Both the position numbers and the translations under genes were made by a program. DNA of 48,823 bases from an uncultured Pelagibacteraceae bacterium (GTDB taxonomy: Bacteria; Pseudomonadota; Alphaproteobacteria; Pelagibacterales; Pelagibacteraceae), in the NCBI GenBank assembly GCA_902627745.1, contig CACOKG010000005.1:1-48823 (forward strand), given 5' to 3'. Below, piece by piece: positions 1 through 9,774 of the stretch (position 1 is its first letter; every line of letters begins with the position of its first letter). The notes beneath the pieces were generated by a model. It worked only from the letters and a program-made list of their open reading frames with translations, searched no databases and was not told where the DNA came from.

Positions 1-318
1 CACAGAATTGTCGGATATTTTGAAGAAGAAGCTGTCATAAGTTATACTGAATACCTTCATGAATTGGAAAGTGGGGCAATACCTGACGAACCTGCACCAG
101 AGGTTGCAATAAATTATTGGAACCTTCCATTACACGCAACTTTAAAAGATGTGGTTAGAGTTATAAGAGATGATGAGGCCGGACATAGAGATGTTAATCA
201 TAATTTTGCAAATGTAATTGACAACAGAATTAATTCTAAAAAATATAATGAGGAAAAAGAAAGTGCCTCACAAAAAGAAAATACTTCTGATAAAGAAAAA
301 ACTTTCTCTAACAAATAA
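1..318 (+). CDS. aox: Alternative oxidase, C-terminal fragment (5' truncated by window edge)
   Basis: Frame 1 is open from base 1 ([25 protein letters not shown]...); [12 protein letters not shown] di-iron motif typical of alternative oxidase. Confidence 0.85.
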   Translation, partial: HRIVGYFEEEAVISYTEYLHELESGAIPDEPAPEVAINYWNLPLHATLKDVVRVIRDDEAGHRDVNHNFANVIDNRINSKKYNEEKESASQKENTSDKEKTFSNK

Positions 319-329
319 ACATAACTATT

Positions 330-770
330 ATGGAAAATAAATTAAATATTCTATGGGCATCAATGTCTGGTACAGCTGAAAACGTAGCCAATACTCTTAA
401 TGAAAAAGCAAAATCAATGGGTTTTGATACAAATCAATTGGAGTTAAACCAAGTAACTATGAACGATCTTTTAAGTATGAAAAAAGTTGCAATAGTTACT
501 TCAACTACCGGTGAAGGTGATTTACCTACAAATGGGGAAGATTTTTGGGATGATTTAAAAAACTCAAATGAAAATTTTAAAGATTTAAAATATAGTGTTT
601 GTGCACTTGGAGATAGTTCTCATGATATTTTTTGTGGGGCAGGAAAAAAAGTAGATGAAAAATTAACACAATTAGGTGCTCAAAAGATACTAGATAGACA
701 AGATTGTGATGGCTCAGATGAGGGCTCTGATGCTTGGGGAAATAATTTCTTAGAAAAAATTAAAAACTAA
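330..770 (+). CDS. Flavodoxin-domain protein
   Basis: 146 aa; SMSGTAENVA FMN phosphate loop, TSTTGEGDLP and ALGDSSHDIFCGAGK motifs. Confidence 0.85.
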   Translation: MENKLNILWASMSGTAENVANTLNEKAKSMGFDTNQLELNQVTMNDLLSMKKVAIVTSTTGEGDLPTNGEDFWDDLKNSNENFKDLKYSVCALGDSSHDIFCGAGKKVDEKLTQLGAQKILDRQDCDGSDEGSDAWGNNFLEKIKN

Positions 771-771
771 A

Positions 772-1233
772 ATGTTTAGTAAACGTAAAACACTTAAGGT
801 CCTAAGTGCATCTTTGATTTCGTTAATTCTTTTTCCTTATAAATATCTGTACGCAGCTGCAAAAAAAATTATAAATCCAAAGCTTACAAATGAGCAAAAA
901 GATATAATGTTTAACGAGGGTACTGAAAGACCCTTTACTAGCTCATTACTTGATGAAAAAAGAGTTGGCTTTTACCATTGTGCAAATTGTGGAGCAAAAT
1001 TATTTGCTTCTACTGCGAAATTTGATAGTGGCACAGGTTGGCCATCATTTTCAGAAGCTTTACCTGGAGCATTTAAAACTAAAATAGATTATTCATTCGG
1101 TATGAAAAGAATTGAATATCATTGTGCAAATTGTGGTGTACATCATGGGCATGTCTTTGATGATGGACCATCATCTACAGGTAAAAGATTTTGTAATAAT
1201 GGTCTATGCTTGATTTTTAAACCAGAAAATTAA
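772..1233 (+). CDS. msrB: Peptide methionine sulfoxide reductase MsrB with N-terminal signal/TM segment
   Basis: FYHCANCG...FDSGTGWPSF...EYHCANCGVHHGHVFDDGP...GKRFCNNG; hydrophobic N-terminus. Confidence 0.88.
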   Translation: MFSKRKTLKVLSASLISLILFPYKYLYAAAKKIINPKLTNEQKDIMFNEGTERPFTSSLLDEKRVGFYHCANCGAKLFASTAKFDSGTGWPSFSEALPGAFKTKIDYSFGMKRIEYHCANCGVHHGHVFDDGPSSTGKRFCNNGLCLIFKPEN

Positions 1234-2516
1234 TTTGAAAATCCGTATTTTCTAAGTCTGACATCACCGGTTCTAGCATGAGCTTCCATACCTTCGTATC
1301 TTGATATTCTAGCACAAGCAGCACCAACTGATTTTGTAGATTCTTTAGTCATTCTTTGAAAACTTAGAGTTTTTATAAATTTTCCAACGAATAATCCTCC
1401 AGTGTATCGACCAGCTCCTTTTGTTGGTAAAATATGATTTGTTCCAGAACATTTATCACCATAAGCAACAGTTGTTTCTTCGCCAATAAATAATGAACCA
1501 TAATTTTTTAATCTTTTATGAAACCAATCAAGATTTTTTGTTTGAACCTCTAAATGTTCAGGAGCATATTCATCACTAATTGTTGCCATTTCTTCGTCTG
1601 TATCACATAGAATTACTTCACCATAATCTCTCCAAGCTGCCTCAGCACTTTTTCTAGGTAACTCTGGTAATTCAGCGATTAACTCTGGAACTCTTTTTAT
1701 GACTTCGTCTGCTACTCTTTTGCTAGTAGTGTACAACCAAGCTGGAGAATTATATCCATGTTCTGCCTGTCCAACTAAATCTACTGCAACCATCTCCGCA
1801 TCAGCCTCATTATCAGCTATCACTGCTATTTCAGTTGGTCCTGCAAATAAATCAATACCAACTTTGCCAAATAAAATTCTTTTAGCTTCTGCTACAAACT
1901 GATTTCCAGGTCCTACTAAAATATCTGCTGGTGGATTTTTAAATAAACCATTTGTCATTGCTGCAATTCCTGGAACACCCCCTAAATTTAAAATTACATC
2001 TGCACCACATAAATTAGCTGTATAAATAATTGCTGGATGTGCGCCGATACCTTCTTTTGGAGGACTACAAGCAATAATGTTTTTTACTCCTGCAACTTTT
2101 GCAGTTGTAACGCTCATGACAGCTGAAGCAATATGGGCATATCTTCCGCCTGGTATATAACAACCAGCTGTGTTTACAGGAATTAATTTTTGACCTGCAT
2201 AGAGACCTGGCGATAATTCAACTTCAAAATCTTGGCCATAATTTTTTAACTGAGCTTCAGCGAATTTCTTTACTCTTTCATGAGAAAACTGAATATCATC
2301 TTTTGTTTTTTGATCTAATTCTTTATTTATTTGTTCAATTCTTTCCTTTGAAACAACTATTTCACCATCGTACTTATCAAATTTTTTCGTTAAATTTATA
2401 CAAGCTTCTTCTTTTGAAACTTCAATTTCTTTTAACAATCCCTTTACGATTTCATTTGTTTTACTATCGTCAGTTGAAGGGGTTTTTGGTGATTTTTTTA
2501 AGTATGTTATTGCCAT
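1230..2516 (-). CDS. Histidinol dehydrogenase family protein (possibly HpsN-like sulfopropanediol dehydrogenase rather than HisD)
   Basis: 428 aa HisD-family motifs (VPGGRYAHIASAVMSV, ILVGPGNQFVAEAKR, GPTEIAVIAD, EHLEV); neighbourhood is sulfonate/amine-like, not his operon. Confidence 0.85.
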   Translation of the reverse strand: MAITYLKKSPKTPSTDDSKTNEIVKGLLKEIEVSKEEACINLTKKFDKYDGEIVVSKERIEQINKELDQKTKDDIQFSHERVKKFAEAQLKNYGQDFEVELSPGLYAGQKLIPVNTAGCYIPGGRYAHIASAVMSVTTAKVAGVKNIIACSPPKEGIGAHPAIIYTANLCGADVILNLGGVPGIAAMTNGLFKNPPADILVGPGNQFVAEAKRILFGKVGIDLFAGPTEIAVIADNEADAEMVAVDLVGQAEHGYNSPAWLYTTSKRVADEVIKRVPELIAELPELPRKSAEAAWRDYGEVILCDTDEEMATISDEYAPEHLEVQTKNLDWFHKRLKNYGSLFIGEETTVAYGDKCSGTNHILPTKGAGRYTGGLFVGKFIKTLSFQRMTKESTKSVGAACARISRYEGMEAHARTGDVRLRKYGFSN

Positions 2517-2567
2517 AAATTTTTTGTGATTATTTAAAGCATATTAGATTTTTTTTCAATGAAACAA

Positions 2568-3479
2568 TTAATCTAAAGCAACAACAGCTGCTGCAATTGA
2601 CGCTAATCTTGCAGGAGCTTCATCAGAACGACTTGTAATTACCACTGGAACTTTACCTCCAACAACAACACCTGCTGCACAGGCTCCACAAAAATAAATT
2701 AGCATTTTTACTAATCCATTACCTGTTTCGACGCTTGGAACTAATAACACATCAGCCATACCAGCAACACTATTTTGTATGCCTTTTATAGTTGCAGATT
2801 TTTTTGAGATACTATTATCAAATGCAAGAGGACCAAAAACATCAGCATTCAAATTTTCTTTTTTGGCTAAGTTAGTTAATTCCTCAGCTTCTTTAGAGCT
2901 TGGAACACTATCTAAAACTTCCTCAGTAGCAGATAATATTGCTACCTTGGGTCTTTCAATTCCAATTCTATTGGAAAAATTAATAACATTTTTCAGAATA
3001 TGTAATTTTGTTTTTACATTAGGTAAAACATTCAATGCTCCATCGGTAATTATTAAAGGCTTATCCTCTTTTCCTAAAGTCATATGCCAAATATGACTCA
3101 ATCTTGTTTTTCCTAATAAATTATATTCTCTTTTCAAAACTTCTTTCATAAGAACGTCAGTATGGATATGGCCTTTAACAATAATTCTTATCTTTTGTTC
3201 ACTTGCTAGTTTTGCAGCAATAGTTGCTGTATTATTTTCAACAGGCTCATGAATTATCTCATAATTTGAGATATCCCATTTTAAATCTTGAGCGCACTTA
3301 TTTATTTCTTTTTCATCACCAATAAAAATTGGCTCAATTAGATTTTCTTTAACGGCATCTTGCACTGATTGCATAGGCAAAGGTTTTCCCGCATTAACAA
3401 TACCAGCTTTAATACCTTTTTTTTTGTGAGCAACATTAAGTAAGTTATCAGGACAAATAATTTCTTTATTGGAAAGCAT
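2568..3479 (-). CDS. Phosphate acetyl/butyryltransferase family protein
   Basis: 303 aa; VKGHIHTDVLMKEVL, GPLAFDNSIS, ADVLLVPSVETGNGLVKMLIYF, VPVVITSRSDE motifs. Confidence 0.85.
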   Translation of the reverse strand: MLSNKEIICPDNLLNVAHKKKGIKAGIVNAGKPLPMQSVQDAVKENLIEPIFIGDEKEINKCAQDLKWDISNYEIIHEPVENNTATIAAKLASEQKIRIIVKGHIHTDVLMKEVLKREYNLLGKTRLSHIWHMTLGKEDKPLIITDGALNVLPNVKTKLHILKNVINFSNRIGIERPKVAILSATEEVLDSVPSSKEAEELTNLAKKENLNADVFGPLAFDNSISKKSATIKGIQNSVAGMADVLLVPSVETGNGLVKMLIYFCGACAAGVVVGGKVPVVITSRSDEAPARLASIAAAVVALD

Positions 3480-3481
3480 GG

Positions 3482-4501
3482 TTATTTTTTTAAATCTACT
3501 AAATCTTTTTGAATAATTTTTGACAATTTGATTTCTTTTTTTAAGTTCATTCTAAACCTTTTATCTTTATTTTGACCCGGATACATTATTTCTTTTACTC
3601 CTTTAATCTTAGGTAACCTTTTAATTGTTTTAATATTACCCTTAATTCTTGAATTATAATTTTTGACAAATAAGTTTGTTTTAAATGTGATAAATAAATG
3701 TCCAATATTTTGTGGACCTGAAAAATCATCAAAAGGATCTTTAACTTTACCTGCATGATTTCCTCCAGTTAAAACACCACTTAAAATATCTACCATCCAC
3801 GCTAAACCTGAACCTCTAAATCCTGCAATAGGTAATTGAACTCCATGAAGTGCTTTTTTGGCATCCGTAGTTGGTTTACCAGATTTATCTAATGCTACAC
3901 CTTCAGGTATCTTTTGATTATTTCTAGCCGCAAATCTAATTTTTCCTCTATTAATCTTTGCAATAGCTGTATCTAATATAAAGGGGACCTTTGCTCCAGT
4001 TGGAGAACCAAAACATATAGGATTTGTTCCAAACAAACTTTTTTTAGCACCATAAGGTGCGATTGCAGGCGGTGCATTGGTATAAATCATAGTGATTAAA
4101 TTTTTTTTGACTGCTTGCTCAGCGTAGTAACCAGATAATCCATAGTGACCACTATTTTTTACTGCAACCAAACCGATACCTGTTTTTTTGGCACATTCGA
4201 TTGCTTTTCTAATCGCGAAATCTGCTGCAACAAAGCCAATACTATTATCTGCATCAATATGAGCAATCGATTGAGATATCTTTTTTACTTTTATTCTAGG
4301 TTTTGGATTGATAACTTTTTTAGATAATCTTTCACAATACATTCTTAATCTAGAAAGACCATGACCATAAGCACCAACTAATTCGGCATTAATCAAAGCG
4401 TTTGCTGAAATAACAGCATGAGGATTGCTTAATCCATGATTTTTAAAAATTTTAATGATTTCTTTTTTAAGATTTTCTGTTTTCAAATTAACCTTTTCCA
4501 C
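3482..4501 (-). CDS. Ldh2/MDH-type (malate/L-lactate/sulfolactate) NAD(P)-dependent dehydrogenase
   Basis: 339 aa; GAYGHGLSRLRMYCERL, NSGHYGLSGYYAEQAV, TNAPPAIAPYGAKKSLFGTNPICFG typical of Ldh2 family. Confidence 0.85.
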   Translation of the reverse strand: MEKVNLKTENLKKEIIKIFKNHGLSNPHAVISANALINAELVGAYGHGLSRLRMYCERLSKKVINPKPRIKVKKISQSIAHIDADNSIGFVAADFAIRKAIECAKKTGIGLVAVKNSGHYGLSGYYAEQAVKKNLITMIYTNAPPAIAPYGAKKSLFGTNPICFGSPTGAKVPFILDTAIAKINRGKIRFAARNNQKIPEGVALDKSGKPTTDAKKALHGVQLPIAGFRGSGLAWMVDILSGVLTGGNHAGKVKDPFDDFSGPQNIGHLFITFKTNLFVKNYNSRIKGNIKTIKRLPKIKGVKEIMYPGQNKDKRFRMNLKKEIKLSKIIQKDLVDLKK

Positions 4502-6413
4502 GCCATGGAATTGTTTTGTCTATTATTTTTCTCAAAGTGACATCAAATAATAAACCCAGCATTCCCATTATAAATATAGTGATCCAAATAACTTCGTATT
4601 GAAAATATTTTTTAGCAACGTTTTCAACAAATCCTATACCGGTTGTTCCAGCTAAAAACTCTGCTGCAACTAAAGTTCCCCAACACATTCCTACTGCAAC
4701 TCTTATTCCAGTTAGTATTTCTGGTAAAGAATTTGGAAAAATTACATATCTCAATATTTGTTTTTTGGATGCACCGAGTGAGTGAGCTGCATGAATTTTC
4801 GATAATTGGGTGCCAGAGGCACCAGCTCTTGCAGAAATAATCATAATTGATAATGAGACCATAAATAACAAGAAAACTTTCCCAGTATTATCAATTCCTA
4901 AAACTGAAATGATTAAAGGAGCCCAAGCTAGAGGAGGAACAGGTCTATAAAGCTCAATTAACGGATCAAAGAAACCTTTGGCAAATCTATTTAATCCCAT
5001 AAATAATCCAAGCGGCACACCAATTAATATTCCAAATACTAATCCTAAAAATACTCTTAAAAAAGAATCCCAGATATGACCATAAGGCACTGGCACTTTA
5101 AATAATTTAAAGTCCCCTGTAACTAATTTTAAAACTTGGCCTTTAAAATTTTGTTTAACAACTCCATCTTGAGTATGAACTGGGTATTCACCGGGTAGAA
5201 TATCAGCAATCCAGTCTGGTAAAATAAAACCAATCATTTTACTTACATCAACCAGTTCTACCCATAGAAGAGGAATTTCTTTATAACCTACACTAGGTTT
5301 AAGCATAAGCATGAACTTATCAAATGTATCTGACGGCTTAGGTAGCCATCTACCGGATCCTTGTTCTGAACAGCTTGGTCCACTTGCAACAATGGTACCT
5401 GCTGGGAATAAAAATATATCTACAAATCTCAATCCACCTTGAGATTCTTTTTGTGCAACATCAAAATTAATAATTGCATTTTGCATTTCATTTAGTGCAT
5501 TTGGAGGATATATACTTGCAAATTCTATTCGTCGTGCAATTTTAACAATATCTTTGGCGTAAGTTGAAGCTACTTCTTGAGTATCATCTAAATTTTTACG
5601 ATAAGCTTTGATCTCATCTTTGAGCTCTTTTATTTTGTCTTTAAATTGTGGATTATGATTTCTTAACTTAAAAAATTCATCACTAATAATTTGTAATTCT
5701 TTTGCAGCAGCATCAAATTTTAAACCTCTTTTTGTCTCCGGAACCAAAGGTACCTCGATAGTATTTTCTATTGAACCAGTTCCAGACTGGACCTTTATAA
5801 TTCCCCAATCTCCTTGTTCACTAACTGCCTTAAGTCTTTCATTAGCTTCTTGTTCCGTTTCAAAAGGATATTCAGGTTTTCTAAAATTTTCAGTTAATAA
5901 GTTAATCTTACCAGTGATGTCATTTATTTTAGATTTCGTCTCATTTTCAATTAAATCTTCATTAGTTAATAAAGGAATTAGTTGAATAGTTTTGTTGATA
6001 AATTCTGTAAGATCTGTTTTTTGTTGTAAGTTAAGATCTTCAGAAAATTTGATTTCATTTAAAGTTGCTTTAAGATTTTTATTTTCTTTTTTAATTTGAG
6101 CAGTACTTTTAAATTCTCTTTCCTCAATTGGAAATTGATATTTTAAACCCAATAAAGAGTCGTTAACTTTTGCTACTTGGCAAAGTTCATTAGCCGATTT
6201 TGGGTAAAAACCTTTTGCAATATCCCAAGAATAGTAAAGCCATATTAATAGTAGAAAGCTACTTCCTACTATAATCCAGTGAGTACCACCTCTTGCTCTT
6301 TCAGGATTTCCAAATACAGCATCAACCTTTTCAGTTTTGATTAATCTTCTTCCGTAGAGAATACAACCAATAACAGCAAAAAAAATTAAAAAGGTGACTA
6401 TTTGAGTTAACAT
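4488..6413 (-). CDS. TauC/SsuC-type ABC permease with ~400-residue N-terminal extension
   Basis: 641 aa; C-terminal BPD permease (GLFMGLNRFAKGFFDPLIELYRPVPPLAWAPL...; AAHSLGASKKQILRYVIFPNSLPEILTGIR); N-terminal 2 TM plus charged coiled-coil-like region. Confidence 0.88.
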   Translation of the reverse strand: MLTQIVTFLIFFAVIGCILYGRRLIKTEKVDAVFGNPERARGGTHWIIVGSSFLLLIWLYYSWDIAKGFYPKSANELCQVAKVNDSLLGLKYQFPIEEREFKSTAQIKKENKNLKATLNEIKFSEDLNLQQKTDLTEFINKTIQLIPLLTNEDLIENETKSKINDITGKINLLTENFRKPEYPFETEQEANERLKAVSEQGDWGIIKVQSGTGSIENTIEVPLVPETKRGLKFDAAAKELQIISDEFFKLRNHNPQFKDKIKELKDEIKAYRKNLDDTQEVASTYAKDIVKIARRIEFASIYPPNALNEMQNAIINFDVAQKESQGGLRFVDIFLFPAGTIVASGPSCSEQGSGRWLPKPSDTFDKFMLMLKPSVGYKEIPLLWVELVDVSKMIGFILPDWIADILPGEYPVHTQDGVVKQNFKGQVLKLVTGDFKLFKVPVPYGHIWDSFLRVFLGLVFGILIGVPLGLFMGLNRFAKGFFDPLIELYRPVPPLAWAPLIISVLGIDNTGKVFLLFMVSLSIMIISARAGASGTQLSKIHAAHSLGASKKQILRYVIFPNSLPEILTGIRVAVGMCWGTLVAAEFLAGTTGIGFVENVAKKYFQYEVIWITIFIMGMLGLLFDVTLRKIIDKTIPWRGKG

Positions 6414-7211
6414 TTAATTTTCTTTCCCCATAATTTCTTCTTCCATATTCCAAATCATCTCTAATATTTCTTCTCGTTTTTCAGAAAAGTCCTTATTCTT
6501 TTTAATTTCTCTTAGATCTTCCTTTAGTCCCATTGAAGCAAATGGAAGATTGTATTCTTTATGAATTCGACCGGGTCGAGGTGCCATTACATATAGTCTC
6601 TCACCTAGCAATAAAGCTTCCTCAACTGAGTGAGTAATTAAGATAATAGTTTTTCCTGTTTCTTTCCAAATCTTTAAAACCAAAGACTGCATTTTTTCTC
6701 TAGTTAATGCATCAAGTGCTCCTAGGGGTTCATCCATTAAAATTAGATCAGGATCATTAATTAAACATCTTGCAAGCGCTACTCTTTGCTGCATACCACC
6801 AGAAAGTTGATAGGTTGGGGTATTACCAAAACCTTTTAAGCCAACTATTTCTAACCATTCATCAACTTTTTTTTGAGTTTCAATGGGATCCTTTTTTTTC
6901 ATTCTTAATCCAAAGTTGACATTTTCAGCAACTGTTAACCATTCAAACAAAGCACCTTGTTGAAAAACCATTCCTCTTTCAACGCCAGGCCCATCTATTT
7001 CTTTTTCATTTAAAGTAATACTTCCAGAAGTTGGTCTTATAAATCCTGCGGTGATATTCAATAAAGTTGTTTTTCCACAACCTGAGGGACCAAGCACTGT
7101 TAAGAGCTCACCTTTTTTGAGAGTAAAGTTTAAATCTTTCAAAGCGTGAACAGTTTCTCCTTTAGGAGTTTTGAAAATCATATTAAGATTTTGAGAAACT
7201 AGATCACTCAT
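6414..7211 (-). CDS. TauB/SsuB-type ABC transporter ATPase
   Basis: Walker A GPSGCGKTTLLN, signature LSGGMQQRVALAR, Walker B LILMDEP. Confidence 0.92.
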   Translation of the reverse strand: MSDLVSQNLNMIFKTPKGETVHALKDLNFTLKKGELLTVLGPSGCGKTTLLNITAGFIRPTSGSITLNEKEIDGPGVERGMVFQQGALFEWLTVAENVNFGLRMKKKDPIETQKKVDEWLEIVGLKGFGNTPTYQLSGGMQQRVALARCLINDPDLILMDEPLGALDALTREKMQSLVLKIWKETGKTIILITHSVEEALLLGERLYVMAPRPGRIHKEYNLPFASMGLKEDLREIKKNKDFSEKREEILEMIWNMEEEIMGKEN

Positions 7212-7243
7212 TTGCTCACTTTATATTAGAGTTTATAATAAAA

Positions 7244-7281
7244 AAATAGGCACCAATTTAATAAAAAATTGGCGCCTATTT
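7244..7281 (-). terminator. Terminator-like hairpin between tauA-type and tauB-type genes
   Basis: Arms 7244-7259 AAATAGGCACCAATTT and 7266-7281 AAATTGGCGCCTATTT (16 bp, one G.U on the minus transcript) followed on minus strand by a T run. Confidence 0.8.
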
Positions 7282-7301
7282 AAATTTTAATTACCTTTAG
7301 A

Positions 7302-8243
7302 TTATAAAGGTAAGAAACTTGTATCTACGTTTCCTCTTGGTGTTCCCATTCCTTTTAGGAATGCATCAAGATTTCCACTTTCCATTGAACTTTTTGTTTC
7401 TTCTGGAGTAAGAAATTTGAAACCACTTAAAGTTTCTTTCATGTCAGGAATTTTCATCTCTGAAGCTTTTGACATTGAATTCATATCGCTTTTTCCAGCT
7501 CTATATCTTGCATTAGCTTCATGAGTTACCTCGATGAAAGTTCTTAACATTCCTGGGTTTTCCTTCATAAACTTTGTAGTTACAGAAGTAATATCAATCC
7601 CTAGGATACCTGCATCTCTAGCTTCTTGAACCGTAAGTAATCTAGATCCAACTGCAGTAGCAGCTTTAATAGAATTACCACCAAATAAACATGCCATTAC
7701 AACATCACCACTTACTAATGCAGCAGCACCTTCTTCAGGGTCCATTTGAATGATATCCATTTTTTTTCTATCCGCTCCAACAACTTTCATACTTTCATCA
7801 AAAACGTATTCTGCCATTGTTCCAAGTGGAACAGCAACTTTTTTACCTTCTAACTCGGTTGCATTGGCTTTTGTAATTCCAGATGCATTAGAAGTAACAC
7901 AAGTTGTTCCTCCCATTCCGTATTCCATAGCAATATCAACTAACTTGATAGGTGCTTTAGATTTTACAGCGTTAATAAATGGAACTAAACCTTGAGAATA
8001 AGAGATATCAATATCTCCTGCTAACATCGCATCGGTCATAGCACCACCATTAGTAAAGTTTGTCCACTTTACAGGAACACCTAGAGCTTTTGCGAAGTTT
8101 TTCTTCATCATGTCTTCTAGATTTGGACTTGGCCACTCTAAGAAGTAAGCAACCCTAACTTCATTAGCTGCTGAATTTGCAACAGATATTGAAAGATTAA
8201 GAGCTACAAAACATCCAAGAATAAAACTAATTATTTTTTTCAT
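7302..8243 (-). CDS. TauA-type periplasmic substrate-binding protein (taurine/sulfonate-like)
   Basis: 313 aa; signal peptide, VRVAYFLEWPSPN, DISYSQGLVPF, adjacent tauB/tauC-type genes. Confidence 0.85.
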   Translation of the reverse strand: MKKIISFILGCFVALNLSISVANSAANEVRVAYFLEWPSPNLEDMMKKNFAKALGVPVKWTNFTNGGAMTDAMLAGDIDISYSQGLVPFINAVKSKAPIKLVDIAMEYGMGGTTCVTSNASGITKANATELEGKKVAVPLGTMAEYVFDESMKVVGADRKKMDIIQMDPEEGAAALVSGDVVMACLFGGNSIKAATAVGSRLLTVQEARDAGILGIDITSVTTKFMKENPGMLRTFIEVTHEANARYRAGKSDMNSMSKASEMKIPDMKETLSGFKFLTPEETKSSMESGNLDAFLKGMGTPRGNVDTSFLPL

Positions 8244-8330
8244 TTATGCCTCTTCATTGTTTATTTATATGTTTCAATTTTAAGATTAATTTGACCTATA
8301 TGTAAAACAAAAAAATGATTATTAAAGTTA

Positions 8331-8347
8331 CACAACTCTTAGTTGTG
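8331..8347. promoter_or_regulatory. Perfect inverted repeat CACAACT-CTT-AGTTGTG in divergent intergenic region; candidate operator
   Basis: 7-bp arms with 3-bp spacer between divergent binding-protein and aminotransferase genes. Confidence 0.45.
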
Positions 8348-8418
8348 ACAATTATTTTGGTGGTTAATTTCACTTAATTAGTCTATGGATTTAACTATTA
8401 AACATTTAAAATTAAATA

Positions 8419-9765
8419 ATGAGCTCAGAAAAAAGAACCTCTGTACCTAATTCACTCAATGAACATTGGATGCCTTTTACATCCAATAAGGATTTTAAGG
8501 AAAATCCAAAATTAATAGTTGAGGCTAAGGGTGTCTATTTAAAAAATCATCATGGTAAAACACAAATAGATGCTAGTTCTGGATTATTTTGTAATCCCTT
8601 AGGTCACGGAAGAAAAGAAATTATTGAGGCAATAACAAATCAATTAAATACTTTGGATTATTGTCAACCATTTCAACAAGGATTTGGTGGTTCATTCGAG
8701 CTAGCTACTAGAATTTCAAAACATACTCCAGGAAATTTAAATAAAATTTTTTATACGATATGTGGATCTACTGCAGTTGAAACTGCAATAAAAATTAGCA
8801 TTGCTTATCATAAAGCAAGAGGTGAAGGACAAAGATTTAGATTTGTAGGAAGAGAGCGTGCTTATCACGGAATGAATATAGGAGCAACATCAGTGGGTGG
8901 AATGATTAATAATGTCAAAGCATATGCAAGTGTGCTTATGCCAGGCGTTGTTCATATGAGACATACACATTTAGATGAACATAAGTTTATATCAGGTCAA
9001 CCTGAGACAGGCGCTGAGATTGCAAATGACCTTGAGAGAATTTGTACTAATTTTGGTTCTGAAAATATAGCAGCTTGCATTGTTGAACCTATTGCTGGCT
9101 CAACAGGAACCTTAGTTCCACCAGTTGGGTATTTACAAAGACTAAGAGAACTTTGTGATAAACATAATATTTTGTTAATCTTTGATGAAGTTATTACTGG
9201 TTGGGGAAGAACAGGGTCGGCTTTTGGAGCACAAGAGTTTGGAGTAACTCCAGATATAATGACGATGGCGAAAGCAACAACTAATGGAATTGTTCCATTT
9301 GGTGTTGTTGCCTGTAAGGAAGAAATTTATGATGCGGTGATGGATAATTCTCCAAAAGGTGCAATAGAATTATTTCACGGATATACTTATTCAGGTATTC
9401 CAGTTTCAGTTGCTGCAGCATTAGCTGTGCAGGATATTTTTGAAAAGGATGATATTTTTAATAGAGCAAAAGAACTTGCCCCGTATTTTCAAGAAGGATT
9501 ATTTTCACTAAAAGATATTGATGTAGTTGACAATATAAGAGGCTATGGAATGATGGGTGGTATTGATATCAAAATGGATGGAAGACCTGGAAAAGCAGGT
9601 TTGGCTACTTTTAAACATTGCTATGATGCTGGGGTAAATTTCAAAGCTACAGGTGATTGTTTAATTATAGCACCAATGTTTATTTGTGAAAAAAAACATA
9701 TTGATGAAATAATTGATAAACTTAGAACTGGAATTACCAATTACGCAAAAAGTAAAAAGAACTAA
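8419..9765 (+). CDS. Omega-amino acid/beta-alanine/taurine--pyruvate aminotransferase family (class III PLP)
   Basis: LNEHWMPFTSNKDF start, PLP motif IFDEVITGWGRTGS, ATTNGIVPFG Lys region. Confidence 0.88.
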   Translation: MSSEKRTSVPNSLNEHWMPFTSNKDFKENPKLIVEAKGVYLKNHHGKTQIDASSGLFCNPLGHGRKEIIEAITNQLNTLDYCQPFQQGFGGSFELATRISKHTPGNLNKIFYTICGSTAVETAIKISIAYHKARGEGQRFRFVGRERAYHGMNIGATSVGGMINNVKAYASVLMPGVVHMRHTHLDEHKFISGQPETGAEIANDLERICTNFGSENIAACIVEPIAGSTGTLVPPVGYLQRLRELCDKHNILLIFDEVITGWGRTGSAFGAQEFGVTPDIMTMAKATTNGIVPFGVVACKEEIYDAVMDNSPKGAIELFHGYTYSGIPVSVAAALAVQDIFEKDDIFNRAKELAPYFQEGLFSLKDIDVVDNIRGYGMMGGIDIKMDGRPGKAGLATFKHCYDAGVNFKATGDCLIIAPMFICEKKHIDEIIDKLRTGITNYAKSKKN

Positions 9766-9774
9766 ATTTCGTCA

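Noticed and set aside
1699-1902. ORF 67 aa on + strand
   Set aside because: Antisense shadow of the HisD-like gene.
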